NCBI RefSeq assembly: GCF_032854445.1
Contig: NC_088299.1
Coordinates: forward strand, 10,843,608-10,907,607
Source: Liolophura sinensis
Taxonomy: Eukaryota > Mollusca > Polyplacophora > Chitonida > Chitonidae
Length of the DNA stretch: 64,000 bases
Direction: 5' to 3'
The translations under genes were made by a program, and so were the position numbers. The notes below the pieces were generated by a model. It was given only the letters and a program-made list of their open reading frames with translations, ran no database searches and was not told the DNA's origin. The stretch's first letter is position 1. The number at the start of each line of letters is the position of its first letter. Below are positions 10,914-23,790 of this stretch, piece by piece.

Positions 10914-13900
10914 GTTTGTCAAGGATACTCTACCACAGGTTCAAGATATTAGTGCACGTAAAACACATTCATGTTGCTCTCTGATGTCAGTGGACGCCAG
11001 GCAGAGTAATGTTGTTCTCTGGCATAAATGAATGGCAAATCTATTCAGGTTTGCTCTCGGATGCCACTGAATGGTGGAGGTTATTGTATCGATTCTTGAA
11101 AATCATTTGTAACAGATGTCGGAGATTGCAGATGTAAACACCAATAATCAGCGGAATCACGCAGGCGCAAACTGTTGTCCTGGACAGTCGATTCCAAAAT
11201 ATCAGCCATGTCTGGAAAGAAAACAGAATATACTAAGTTAATTTTCCTGCGCTATAACGTCTCTTACTTTACTATTTTATAAATTTATAATGCTTAGAAA
11301 AACACGAAGAATCATCTACAAATCTAGGCTTTGTAAAAGACAATCGTCAAGCTATCGTCAATAGACTACACAGACAATGTCCAAAACAACAGTCAAGACA
11401 AATTGAAGAACTAATAAAGTACATTAGAAACTATATATAGGACGGAGTCATGTAGGCCCAAAGATAAGGAATCATCAATTCCCAATGATGACGGAAAGAC
11501 GCGAGGGATGTTCTAAGCTTGTAAACGTAATCCACATTCCAATCGTGGAGCAATGACAGGACGGGTGTTAATCAAAATGCAATGTATCATTTGGGCTTTG
11601 ATTGCTTTTGTTCATATATCCTTCGCGACATGATTTAACGCAGCACATCCATGAATACAAAAATTCCCTCATTAGTTGGAATTAGAAAAGAGAATCGGAA
11701 CTAGTTCCTGGATACACCATCCTTGTTTATATTGACCACAGATTTATGCACTTTAATACCGTTTTCATGAGATTGCTTATAAAATGAGGCGAAAATACAG
11801 CATGTTGAATAATTGACGTCTGATTAACATTACTTTTTTCGTTTAGCAAATTCTGACCCATGCATAATACCAGGGGGTAGATAAGCTGCTATTGTTCAAG
11901 CATTTACATGAATATTAAAACTAGAACTATCTGCAGTTCACAGCTTCTATACAGCCTTCACGCATGGCTTTCGGCTTCTGCCTTATGCAGTACAGATCAG
12001 TATAGGGATATAACCATGATTGTAACAGTCGTGAATAAGTGAAGTGGTGCTGGTATTTTAAGAAACACAACCGTGTAACTGCTGTCAGATTAAATAACGA
12101 CATTTGGATGAGTTCACTGATATGAACCGTGCAGCAATGTGTTATAGCTTTACGTACTGGTTCGTAGCCCAGGGAATTTGTTAATGAACTGAGTAAGGGA
12201 ATAACAACTGTGAATTTGCAGTTTTCTAGAAAAATGACGAAAAGCAAATTCCAAAAAGAAGCAAGAACAATAGCCTTCCAGCTTTTGGCTTGGAAGCTCA
12301 ACAAACCAAACCTGAGGTTAACTGACAAGATGCCGGGTTTCACTGGTTATGCGTGACAATTTTCCAAATGTCAAACTGTCGTTTTCTGTGGTTTTACTCA
12401 CCATGCTATACTCATTAATATTTGATTGAAATCGTCATACGCCTACAAGAAACAGAATCTGGAAAATGTTAAAAAGCGAGATATGTTCATGCATAAGCAA
12501 AACCCTTCGGTAAATTAATATCCAAGTATTTAAGGATAATTAAAAATGTCCAAATTAAAACTACTCTTACTATAACATAAATGACTTGCGAAGAAAACCG
12601 TTTTATAATTTAAAGAAATCTATGTAAAATACACCATCTGGGTGCGGATTTGCGTGTTCTACGGGAGGACACATTTATTTATTCATTGTAAAACTTGGAA
12701 TAAATGGAATAACCTTGACACAAGAGGTTTTGTAACAGTAACCTGATATTTGATGATATTCGTTGCAATCGTCGCATGCACACATGATCTGAGAGATATG
12801 TGCACACTATATTGCTACCCGAGTCAGGACAATTTCCTGTCGGCATGACCATTTGGAGAGTCTGTAGTTTCCTTCCATTCCAATCTTAATAGGCTCAAAT
12901 TAGGAAACGGGACGGCGGGATAGAAAGCCAATAGCCTGAAGACTCCATAAACATAGTGAATGAAGCCTGACATCCTTACTCGTCGCATATAGGCCTAATT
13001 GTCGCCCTTGTTACATGCACAGGTTTCCAACATGCTGTTTTTTACTGGCCGGCGTCCGGTATAAGCGGAGGGCCATTAGATTACCACGTCACAAAGTTGA
13101 AAGCAAATGAACTATTATCTGTTACATCAAAAATATCAAACGCTTATTTCCATTTCTTTACACCTTAATTTGCTCTTTATTTTTATTATTATTTCTAAAT
13201 CACAAAGTTTTATACTACCGTTAACACACAACTGGACCCTGTAAGAGTTTTTAATTGCTATATTTTGTTAAAAATAAATAATATTGGCCCAAAAAGTATT
13301 GCACATTTCTGGGGTGATAACCGGTAGCAAAGTGGATTATTTCATAGTTTGTTATTATTTTGTTAGTGTGGTTATCACTCAATTTTTTGACAGGCATTTA
13401 AATTTTGCACGTCAAAATGGATCTCCACACTTTCATGGGAAAACAAAAATGACCGAATTTCAAACAAATCCGAAGCATAAATAAAGAACATGCAGATGAC
13501 AGTTATATGCTTATCAATTTCGTGACGGATATGATATTTATATGATATTTATGCTAATTAACAGCGCTAAAAGTGGTAAATTTAAGTCAAAATTATGTAA
13601 ATAGTTTCTGCATAGTATTTTAAATCACTTTGTCCAATGCCATACTTTGATCATGTAACCAAAAATACCATCAAATACTAATCCAGTTGTAAGTGGCAAA
13701 ATTACATAACGACAGGATAATTCGCAGTGAAGAATAACAACAGTGAATAGGGATGGCTCCTGAGAAATGTCAGTTTACCTCAGTTAGGATTTTTATACTG
13801 ATTGTAAAACCTTAAATGGTACTTACACTCTTCCCTAACCCGAGCATGATAGCGTAGGTAGAATTATGTAAAGCTACCGCAGTGATATTAAATGCGATTT

Positions 13901-14069
13901 AGTGAAGACGTCCAGGATATCTCAAAATGCTGTTTTGTGATCAAATGTAACAGACATTATATGAAAACTTATTTCGGTAATAGATAATAGTGCCCTTGCT
14001 GAACACGAAAACAGTGCAGAGACTAGGCGTCGATGATGTTTAGCCCACTCATGCAGCGCGCGGAGTGAC
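10914..14069. other. intergenic, upstream of the GPCR gene; no gene recognised
   Basis: About 3.1 kb, AT-rich. It should contain the GPCR promoter and any 5' untranslated exon, but I cannot place either. A 138-codon open frame on the minus strand at 11927-12343 has no recognisable domain and is probably chance. Confidence 0.5.
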
Positions 14070-14934
14070 GTATAAACACAAATTCAGCATGAATTCACAT
14101 GTCAACAGTATCCTTAATCAAAGCTCGATTTCGCTGAAAATTAGATACATTTAGATAAAATTAGATATTAATATAGATCATTAAATGGACTTACCGTTAG
14201 TTCCAAAATATAAGTTTTGTGGTAGGTTGTACAGATGTATCACGGAACAACCTCCACCATTCCTCTCCTATCGACTGAGCGAATCACTGGACCTAACTCC
14301 AACAATCTACTATAGTTCAGAATGAGGCTGCTAAATACAAAGTATTGATCTTCACCTTTGGTGCTTTCCCTCTTGGGCCTTACCAATCAGCTATTACCCA
14401 TGAGCGGTGGTGACAAATCTGTTTCTTTCTCAGTCAGTGCTCACCAATGTCCTACAATGGATGTTCACACTTATCTATATATAGAGCGAAAACTCAACCA
14501 GCATGCTATATGCGCATATACCGCACGATAATGGCAACGAACCAATCCATGTGCGCTAAAGCCTTGCACAAGGAAGCAACTGTGGCATTTGCTCCTTGCT
14601 TGTGTCACAAGTCAAAAATCAAAGGCCTCGCTCAATTTATTCCTACACATAAATAATGGTGGATAATTTTCTCTGCTTTTGCATAGGCACCACCCATTCT
14701 CTGTTTGTTTGTTGGCTTTTCTGTTGTTATCAGATTTTGGCCTGGTCCCTTTGTATGGCTTCAATGTGTTTGCATATCAGACGTCGTGGCATCAGATGTA
14801 CCTCATTTTGAGTAATACTAGACAAGTAACGTCAAGTAATTTGCAATAAACATCACGCTTTTTTTACCTAGTTTTGTTTAAGCTATCGTGGAGAATGTGT
14901 AAATTACTACTATTTAAGTATTTAAATGAACAGT

Positions 14935-15080
14935 TTTAAAAGATAAACCTAACAGGTAAATTGACACAGGTTAAGTGTGATCATTTGCCAATTACCCCAC
15001 TCTCCTCGCTGCTCTGGTTTTGCTCTCTATGGTGTGTCTTTTATTATATACTTTTATTCTTCTCGCCTTTTCCCTCTTGT
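14935..15080 (+). repeat. dispersed repeat family X, copy 2
   Basis: GAACAGTTTTAAAAGATAAA, TGATCATTTGCCAATTA and GCTGCTCTGGTTTTG occur in the order seen in the minus-strand copies at 7290 and 26790. It lies inside duplication copy A. Confidence 0.6.
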
Positions 15081-16134
15081 ATTTCGTGATATTATATCCT
15101 TATGCACCATTTTGGTGTCAAGAGCTTTATAGAACTCACACAGAGAATAATCCAGTTTGTTGGTCATGACATGATGATGTCTACATACAACGAACACAAA
15201 AATGGACAAAAAAATTAGCAAAAAATCGGTGTCCATGTATATGTAACGTTGGATAAAAAGATGCTTAAAGAAATTGCATCCTGCATGGAAATGTTTCCTG
15301 GCGTCAGTCTTGTAGGCTGTGCATTGAAGGAAACACTATTCATGCCGGATATGAAGGATACAGTTTTAGTCCAGCTACACGTCACAATAGATCTGGATGC
15401 ATTTAACTTATATGTCAAATAATCCTATAGTTTCGCAATTTCGTGATAAATTCAGTTTGTAGGACGCTAATTTTACCATGTCGAGCATTGCGATGATCCG
15501 TTGATTAAATGGTGGCTTTTACTGTGCTGTGATTTTAACAAGTGGCGTTCACCAGAAATGTAGATGGCATCCCCACTGATTGGTTTCTATTATACAATTA
15601 ATCCACCTTCAAAAGCCAATGTCCGAAATTTGCACTTGTGGTTAGCCATATGTGTGATGAGAACTTAAAGCACCTCCAAGTAACGTTTTCTTTGATTACA
15701 ATAAAACTGCGTGGATATACTATTTGCCTGTGTATTATTGAACACAGTTATGAAGGATTACGATTTGAGGTCATGTCGGCAATTTTTCTGCTATATGAGC
15801 TCTGTGGGATGCATGGGATTAAGTGTGACTGAAAATAATTGCAGTGGCTGATAGATGGATAGGAAAAATAAGTTACAATGGTTAGCTATATCGACGGCAG
15901 CCCCAGTGTAAAATGTGCGGAAATACGGCCGAAAATTACAATCCTTAAAACTTGTGCCGTTGTTGAATTCTGAACACAGAATAAAAGCTGTCCACATCAA
16001 AGGTTTGCCTGAGTTAAATTGCGACGGTCGGGATGCGTAGGCCTGTAGATGTCGCAAATTGCGCTTGGCATAACTTCCTTGACAATACATTTAAGAAAGA
16101 GCTGCAACACCCTCGAAAATGCTCTTGGCTTATA

Positions 16135-16208
16135 GTGTCAGAGCCAGATTGGGATAAGTGGAATATTGTCGAGTACGACATAAAACCCCAATGAAATCAA
16201 TAAATATA
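16135..16208 (+). repeat. solitary SINE 3' tail (duplication copy A)
   Basis: GATAAGTGGAATATTGTCGA, then ACGACATAAAACCCCAATG and AAATCAATAAATA, is a diverged form of the SINE 3' end. The same tail is at 21112-21188 in copy B, so it predates the duplication. Confidence 0.65.
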
Positions 16209-16349
16209 GTGTAAGTAAACCGCTTCTCAGCTGATGAGGCGATAGCTTCAGAGCCTCAAAAGACAAGACCATATTCATTGCAGAATTGGACAGACGTGTG
16301 AGTATATCATACAACATGAAGGCATCGTCCTACATAAACCTCACATCGA

Positions 16350-17115
16350 CGTTTGGCCTGACATGCCTGTTGTGTGTTGTCACACCGACGTTTGGGGTAA
16401 CATCCCTGTTGTGTGTTGGGGTGACATGTCTGTTGTGTGTTGGAGTGACATGCTTGTTGTGTGTTGTGTGTTAGGGCGCAATGCCAGTTTTGTGTTGGGA
16501 CGACATGCCTCTTGTGTGTTGGGGCGACATGCCTGTTGTGTGTTAGGGTGACATTTTTGTTGTGTGTTGGGGGGACATTTTTGTTGTGTGTTGGAGTGAC
16601 ATGTCTGTTGTGTGATCGGGGGGCATGCCTGTTGTGTGTTGGGGTGACATGCCTGTTGTGTGTAGGGGTGACATGCCTGTTGTGTGTTGGGGTGACATAG
16701 AAGTTGTATGTTGGGACGACATGCCTGTTGTGTGTTGGGTGACATGCCGGTTGTGTGTTGGGGTGACTTGCCTGTTGTGTGTTGGGTGACATGCCGGTTG
16801 TGTGTTGGGGTGACATGTCTGTTGTGTGTTGGGGGGGACATGTCTTTTGCGTGTTGGGGGACATTCCTGTTGTGTGTTGGGACGACATGTCTCTTGTGTG
16901 TTGGGGTGACATGCCAGCTCTGTGTTTGGACGACATGCCTGTTGTGTGTTGGGATGACATGCCAGTTGTGTGTTGGGAGGACATGCCTGTTGTGTGTTGG
17001 CCTGACATGTCTCTTGTGTGTTGGGGTGACATGCCAGCTCTGTGTTTGGACGACATGCCTGTTGTGTGTCTGGGTGACATGCCTGTTGTGTGTTGGGGAA
17101 CATGCCTTTCTGTGT
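16350..17115. repeat. 24-bp minisatellite, copy A (about 31 units)
   Basis: The repeating unit on the plus strand is GTTGTGTGTTGGGG followed by TGACATGCCT (24 bases), with one-base indels and substitutions between units. Because 24 is divisible by three and the unit lacks stops in most frames, long open frames appear on both strands; the minus strand reads as repeats of MSPQHTTG, CHPNTQQA or VTPTHNRH depending on frame. Frame changes within the array argue against translation. Confidence 0.93.
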
Positions 17116-20034
17116 GTGGCATTGCGTTGTGGTATAAAGCAATTGTGAATGCAAATGCCCTATGACTGGCTTGGCACATGGAAACGTACACAGTAGGACC
17201 TATCCACGGTAAATGAAACAAAAGTTCGCCCTTGGTTAAGTTGCACGATTTCCCTGATTCTCGAAGATCTATTGGTCTTACATGGGTGTTTTGAGGTTTA
17301 TTTGGAAGGATAACTTCCAGCAATATAAAAGCAATATTTTATGACAGTTGTTGGCCTCTTAATATTCATTCTTTTTGGACTAAACTTTAGATCATTTTCC
17401 ACAGACGACATTTCAAAGCATACCTGCTGTCTAAAGTCTAATAGCAGTTCCCACAATTGTGGGTTATTGATCCACACAGGAAATCCCGCGAAATTGATCG
17501 AGAGGAGATAGCACATGGCACTTAAAACTGGCCAGAGATTACCGGTATTTGATTATATACAAGTGAAGGTTCAACGGAATTTACCCATCATGGCCATGTG
17601 TCAGTCAGAATACGTGTCGATTGACTTTTAACCATTTAAAAGACAGCGAATCTCTCACTGCTGACACAACCTGGCGTTGCCTATGACCTGGTATAATACG
17701 TTTGTGAACCATTATATGTTGTTATGAAGGCCGGGCATTGATAATTAGTACTCTAAAACTGAATCTATCCTTACACCTTCGTTGGGTCGGCAACGGTGAT
17801 ATTTTACATGGCCGTTTGATTCTCATACAAAGAATACCGGAGAGGCGTCAAGTCATGTCCTTCAAAGGTTCGCTCAGAAAGGATTATAAAGAGAAAGAGG
17901 CGCTATATTTTTTTCTGTTTTCATAGAATTCTTTGATCACCATGATCAACCAATTACTTTCATTAATTTGTGGGCTACAAGTTTAAAAACATCTAAATTT
18001 AAATATTTAATGACTTGAAAGTTCCCATGGCCAAAAAGCGCGCGGGAAATCGCTCTAACATGGCCATCAAAACAACACAACCTGTGCAATATCTCGTTCT
18101 GACCAGCTGTACAGAGAGATCGTAAATGAGGTGATGAGCTGTCAAGCAGTGTCGTGATCGGGTAAATCAGCACCACTAGAAATATGTCACTGGCTGCAGC
18201 TGCGATTTTCGTATATGACACCTTTCATTTTTTTCGTTCTGAGGAATACGCCCCAGGTGTTTGAGTCAGACGTGTACATGTACTCACGAATCAAAAATGA
18301 TTCGTTTACATGTGAACGACTTTTCCCGCCAACTTTGTACCTGACATTCTTGGCTTGCCTTTTTTCTTCTTTCCAGGTTTCAACAATTGCAATTTTCAGA
18401 CAAACTACAGTTGCATACTCCTCACAGTATATAGGTAATACAAGGTTAGGCGCCAGTGGTAGGGGTGTAATCAGGTGCTAACGTCCTCCTCCCTATTTTT
18501 AGGGTGGAAGATACCAAAAAATACATAAATAAAAGACAAAGAAGAGAAAAAAAGGAAAAGAGAGTGCTGTTACACCAGAAGTCGCCAAAATACGCCTTTC
18601 ATCTTATATGAAAGGCCGTAAGCTCACGGAACCCTTGAAATCTCGCCTATTGACTGGCATAGTAACTCAACTACTACAACCAACAATCGCTATGAATATG
18701 ACTGATTAAGACAAATAAAGAAAGAACGAATAAAACATGTAGTTTACCCCGGCTTCCTGTCACAATTTTAGTTACCAAAAATCACCTCAAACGCGTAACT
18801 TGGTATCTAAAATAGCTAAACTAAGATTCTGGACTTTGCGTCCCTGGACCGTCGCCCTTATTTGGTTGTGAGAGTAGTTCTGAGAGTAGCTTTCGTCCCA
18901 TCCCAAAAATGCTCTGCTCCCACCCCACTAAACATTTTGATTATATGATTAGCTGGCATTCCTGGTGACGTCTCTGTTTTCTTCGACCCCAAATTTCGGA
19001 GTCCTTTTTACTCCTCACAGTGAGATTGCCGTCTACATCACTGAAGAATGCAATTTGTTGTCCATGTCATTTGTGCTGTGTGACATTTTTAATCAGCGTT
19101 GCTGGCGAGGCTGTATTCGGAAGATCCGCGAACCTAGACAGTCATATAAACGAGTTTCAGCCGATGTCAAAGTTAATTTGTGCCCTGGGACAAATTGATG
19201 GCATAAAACATTACGGACCATAAAATATAAACAAATTTTGCATTAATTCACAGCATGTCAACAGTATCCTTAATCAAAGCTCGATTTCGTTGAAAATTAG
19301 ATACATTTAGATAAAATTAGATATTAATATAGATCATTAAATGGACTTACCGTTAGATCCAAAATGTAAGTTTTGTGGTAGGTTGTACAGATGTATCACG
19401 GGAACAACCTCCACCATTCCTTGTCTCTCTCCTATCGACTGAGCGAATCACTAGACCTAACTCCAACAATCTACTATAGTTCAGAATGAGGCTGCTAAAC
19501 ACTAGGTCATGATCTTCACACCTTTGGTGCTTTCCCTCTAAGGGCCTTACCAATCAGCTATTGCACATAAGAGGTGGTGACAAATCTGTTTCCTTCTCAA
19601 CCAGTATGCTATATGTACATGCGCTATACGATAATGGCAACGAACCAATCCATCGGCACCAAAGCCTTGCACAAGGAAGCAACTGTGGCATTTGCTCCTT
19701 GCTTGTATCACAAGTCAAAAATCAAAGGCCCCGCTCAATTTATTCCTACACATCAATAATGGTGGATAATTTTCTCTGCTTTTACACAGGCACCACCCAT
19801 TCTTTGTTTGTTTGTTGGCTTTTCTGTTGTTATCAGATTTTGGCCTGGTCATTTTGTATGGCTTCAATGTGTTTGCACATCAGACGTCGTGGCATCAGAT
19901 GTACCGCATTTTGAGTACTACTAGACAAGTAACATCAAGTAATTTGCAATAAACATCACGCTTTTTTTACCTAGTTTTGTTTAAGCTATCGTGGAGAATG
20001 TGTAAATTACTACTATTTAAGTATTTAAATGAAC

Positions 20035-20180
20035 AGTTTTAAAAGAAAAACCTAACAGGTAAATTGACACAGGTTAAGTATGATCATTTGCCAATTACCC
20101 CACTCTCGTCGCTGCTCTGGTTTTGCTCTCTATGGTGTGTCTTTTATTATATACTTTTATTCTTCTCGCCTTTCCCTCTT
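20035..20180 (+). repeat. dispersed repeat family X, copy 3
   Basis: This is copy 2 carried along by the segmental duplication; the blocks GAACAGTTTTAAAAG, TGATCATTTGCCAATTA and GCTGCTCTGGTTTTG are intact. Confidence 0.6.
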
Positions 20181-21111
20181 GTATTTCGTGATATTATATC
20201 CTTATGCACCATTTTGGTGTCAAGAGCTTTCTAGAACTCACACAGAGAATAATCCAGTTTGTTGGTCATGACATGCTGATGTCTACATACAACGAAGACA
20301 AAAATGGACAAAAAATAGCAAAAATCGGTGTCCATGTATATGTAACGTTCGATTAAAAGCTGTTCGAAAATGGCATCCTTCATGGAAATGTTTCGTGGCG
20401 TCAGTCTCGAGGACTGCGCACTGAAAGAAATGTTGGATATGATGGATATAGTTTTAGTCCAACTACACGTCACAATAGATCTGGATGAATTTAACTTGTA
20501 TGTCAATTAATCCTATAGTATCGCCGTTTCGTGCTGCATTCAGTTTGTAGGACGCTAATTTTACCATGTCGATCATTGCGATGATCCGTTGATTAAATGG
20601 TGGCTTTTACTGTGCTGTGATTTTAACAAGTGGCGTTCACCAGAAATGTAGATGGCATCCCCACTGATTGGTTTCTATTATACAATTAATCCACCTTAAA
20701 AAGCCAATGTCCGAAATTTGCACTTGTGGTTAGCTATATATGTGATGAGAACTTAAAGCACCTCCAAGCAATTTTTTTTTGATTACAATAAAACTGCGTG
20801 GATGTACGCATTTCCTTGTGTATTATTGAACATAGTTATGAAGGATTACGATTTGAGGTGATGTCGACAATTTTTCTGCTATATGAGCTCTGTGGGATGC
20901 ATGGGATTAAGTGTGACTGAAAATAATTACAGTGGTTGATAGATGGATAGGAAAAATAAGTTACAATGGTTAGTTAATGTGTGCGTGAGTTAAATTGCGA
21001 CAGTCGGGGTGTGTAGGCCTGTAACTGTCGCAAACTGCGCTTGGCATAACTTCCTTGACAATACATTTAAGAAAGAGCTATAACACCCTCGTAAATGCTC
21101 TTGGCTTATAG

Positions 21112-21188
21112 TGTCAGAGCCAGAGAGGGATAAGTGGAATATTGTCGAGTACGATGTAAAACCCCAATGAAATCAATAAATAAATATA
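21112..21188 (+). repeat. solitary SINE 3' tail (duplication copy B)
   Basis: GATAAGTGGAATATTGTCGA, then ACGATGTAAAACCCCAATG and an AAATCAATAAATAAATA tail. Counterpart of 16135-16208. Confidence 0.65.
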
Positions 21189-21334
21189 GTGTAAGTAAAC
21201 CGCTTCTCAGCTGATGAGGCGATAGCTTCAGAGCCTCAATGAACAAGACCGTATTTGATGCAGAATTGGACGGACGTGTGAGTATATCAGACAACATGAA
21301 GACATCGTCTTACATAAACCTGAAATCGACGTTT

Positions 21335-21995
21335 GGAATGACATTTCTGTTGTGTGATGTCACACTGACGTTTGGGACGACATGCCTCTTGTGTGTTGGG
21401 GGCGACATGCCTGTTGTGTGTTGGGGTGACATACCTGTTGTGTGTTAGGGGGGCATGTCTGTTGTGTGTTGGGTGATATGCCTGTTTCTGCTGGGGTGAC
21501 ATGTCTGTTGTCTGTTGGGTGACATGCCAGTTGTGTGTTGGGACAACATACCTGTTGTGTGTTGGGGTGACATGCCTGTTGTGTGTTGGGGTGACATGCC
21601 TGTTGCGTGTTGGGGTGACATGCCTGTTGTGTGTTCGGATGACATGCCTCTTGTGTGTTGGGGTGACATGCCTGTTTGTGATGGGTGACATGCCTGTTGT
21701 GTGTTGGGCTGACATGCCTGTTGTGAGTAGGGGTGACATGCCAGTTGTGTGTTGGGACAACATACCTGTTGTGTGTTGGGGTGACATGCCTGTTGTGTGT
21801 TGGCGGGATGTGGCTGTTGTGTGTTGGGGGGACATGCCAGTTGTGTGTTGGGGTGACATGCCTGTTGTGTGTTGGGGTGACATGCCTGTTGTGTGTTGGG
21901 GGGACATGCCTGTTGTGTGTTGGCGGGATATGTCAGTTGTGTTTTGGGGAGACATGCCAGTTGTCTGTTGGGGAACATGCCTTTTTGTGTGCTGC
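21335..21995. repeat. 24-bp minisatellite, copy B (about 27 units)
   Basis: Same unit and flanks as 16350-17115, but with a different number and order of variant units. The two arrays have therefore changed since the segmental duplication. Both end with the same TTGGGGAACATGCCTTT junction. Confidence 0.93.
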
Positions 21996-23790
21996 ATTGC
22001 GTTGTGGTATAAAGCAATTGCGAATGCAAATGCCCTGTGACTGGCTTGCCATATGGAAACATACGCAGTAGGACCTATCTACGGTAAATGAAACAAAAGT
22101 TCGCCCTTGGTTAAGTTGCACGATTTCCCTGATTATCGAAGATTTATTGGTTTTAGATGTGTCGATTGACTTTTAACCATTTAAAAGACAGCGAACCTTT
22201 CACTGCTGACAAAACCTGGCGTTGCCTATGACCTGGTATAATACGTTTGTGAACCATTACATGTTGTTATAAAGGCCGGGCATTGATAATTAGTATTTTA
22301 AAACTGAATTTATCCTTACACCTTCGTTGGGTCGGCAACGGTGATATTTTACATGGCCGTTTTGATTCTCATACAAAGAATCCCGGAGAGGCGTCAAGTC
22401 ATGTCCTTCAAAGGTTCGCTCAGAAAGGATTATACAGTGAAAGAGGCGCTATATTTTTTTTATCTGTTTTCATAGAATTCTTTGATTACCATGATCAAAC
22501 AATTACTTTTATTAATTTGTGGGCTACAATTTTAAAAACATCTGAATTTAAATATTTAATGACTTGAAAGCTCCCATGGCCAAAAAGCGCGCGGGAAATC
22601 GCTCTAACATGGCCATCAAAACAACACAACCTGTGCAATATCTCGTTCTGAAAAGCTGTACAGAGAGATAGTAAATGAGGTGATGAGCTGTCAAGCAGTG
22701 TCGTGACCGGGTAAATCAGCACCACTAGAAATATGTCACTGGCTGCAGCTGCGATTTTTGTATATGACGCCTTTCATTTTTTTTCGTTCTGAGGAATACG
22801 CCCCAGGTGTTTGAGTCAGACGTGTACATGTACCCACGAATCAAAAATGATTCGCTACATGTGAACGACTTTTCCCGCCAACTTTGTACCTGACATTCTT
22901 GGTTTGCCTTTTTTCTTCTTTCCAGGTTTCAACAATTGCAATTTTCAGACAAACTACAGTTGCATACTCCTCACAGTATCTAGGTAATACAAGGTTAGGC
23001 GCCAGTGATAGGGGTGTAATCAGGTGCTAACGTCCTCCTCCCTATTTTTAGGGTGGAAGATACCAACAAATACATAAATAAAAGACAAAGAAGAGAAAAA
23101 AAGGAAAAGAGAGTGCTGTTACACCAGAAGTCGCCAAAATACGCCTTTCATCTTATATGAAAGGCCGTAAGCTCACAGAACCCTTGAAATCTCGCCTATT
23201 GACTGGCATAGTAACTCAACTACTACAACCAACAATCGCTATGAATATGATTGATTAAGACAAATAAAGAAAGAACAAATAAAATATGTAGTTTACCCCG
23301 GCTTCCTGTCACAATTTTAGTTACCAAAAATCACCTCAAACGCGTAACTTTGTATCTAAAAATAGCTAAATTAAGATTCTGGACTTTGCATCCCTGGACC
23401 GTCGCCCTTGTTTTGGCTGTGAGAGTAATTCTGAGAGTGGCTTTCGTCCCATCCCAAAAATGTTCTGCTGCCAGCCCCCTAAACATTTGATTATCTGATT
23501 AGCTAGCATTCCTGCTGACGTCTCTGTTTTCTTCGACCGCAAATTTCAGAGTCCTTTTTACTCCTCACAGTTAGGTTGCCGTCCACACTATTGAAGAATG
23601 CAATTCCATGTCATTTGTGCTGTGTGACATTTTAAATCAGCGTTGCTGGCGAGGCTGTAGTCGGAAGATCCGCAAACCTAGACAGTCGTATAGATGAGTT
23701 TCAGGCAATGTCAAAGTTAATTTGTGCCCTGGGACAAATTGATGGCCTAAAACATTACGAACCCTAAAATAACAAAAAATTTAAAAGATT

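Larger units (their letters stand above)
14070..19219. repeat. segmental duplication, copy A (about 5.15 kb)
   Basis: From TATAAACACAAATTCAGCAT to CCCTGGGACAAATTGATGGC and ACATTACGGACC, this segment is repeated in the same order and orientation immediately downstream (19220-23790), at roughly 95% identity apart from indels. It contains an X-family repeat, a SINE tail and a 24-bp minisatellite. Copy A keeps about 130 bases near 15880-16010 and about 330 bases near 17290-17620 that copy B lacks. No conserved open reading frame passes a coding test by eye: differences in the 18221-17946 frame are nearly all amino-acid changing. Confidence 0.9.
19220..23790. repeat. segmental duplication, copy B (about 4.55 kb)
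   Basis: Direct tandem repeat of 14070-19219. The junction is seen where ...ACATTACGGACC is followed by TATAAACAAATTTTGCATT and then GTCAACAGTATCCTTAATC, as at the start of copy A. It ends near CTGGGACAAATTGATGGCC and ACATTACGAACCC. It is shorter than copy A because of several deletions. Neither copy contains a gene that I recognise. Confidence 0.9.

Noticed and set aside
10456-11031. 191-codon plus-strand open frame
   Set aside because: It lies antisense to the GPCR first exon and has no domain; the minus-strand product has clear transmembrane motifs.
11927-12343. 138-codon minus-strand open frame upstream of the GPCR
   Set aside because: No domain, no good splice or start context, AT-rich composition; chance frame is the simpler explanation.
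16307-17323. 338-codon minus-strand open frame across the minisatellite
   Set aside because: The unit is 24 bases and stop-free, so long frames are expected in several frames on both strands; the reading switches between unit frames because of indels. Kept as a repeat, with a test proposed.
17946-18221. 91-codon minus-strand frame conserved in both duplication copies (also 22495-22725)
   Set aside because: About nine base differences between copies are nearly all amino-acid changing, there is no recognisable domain, and conservation follows simply from the recent duplication.
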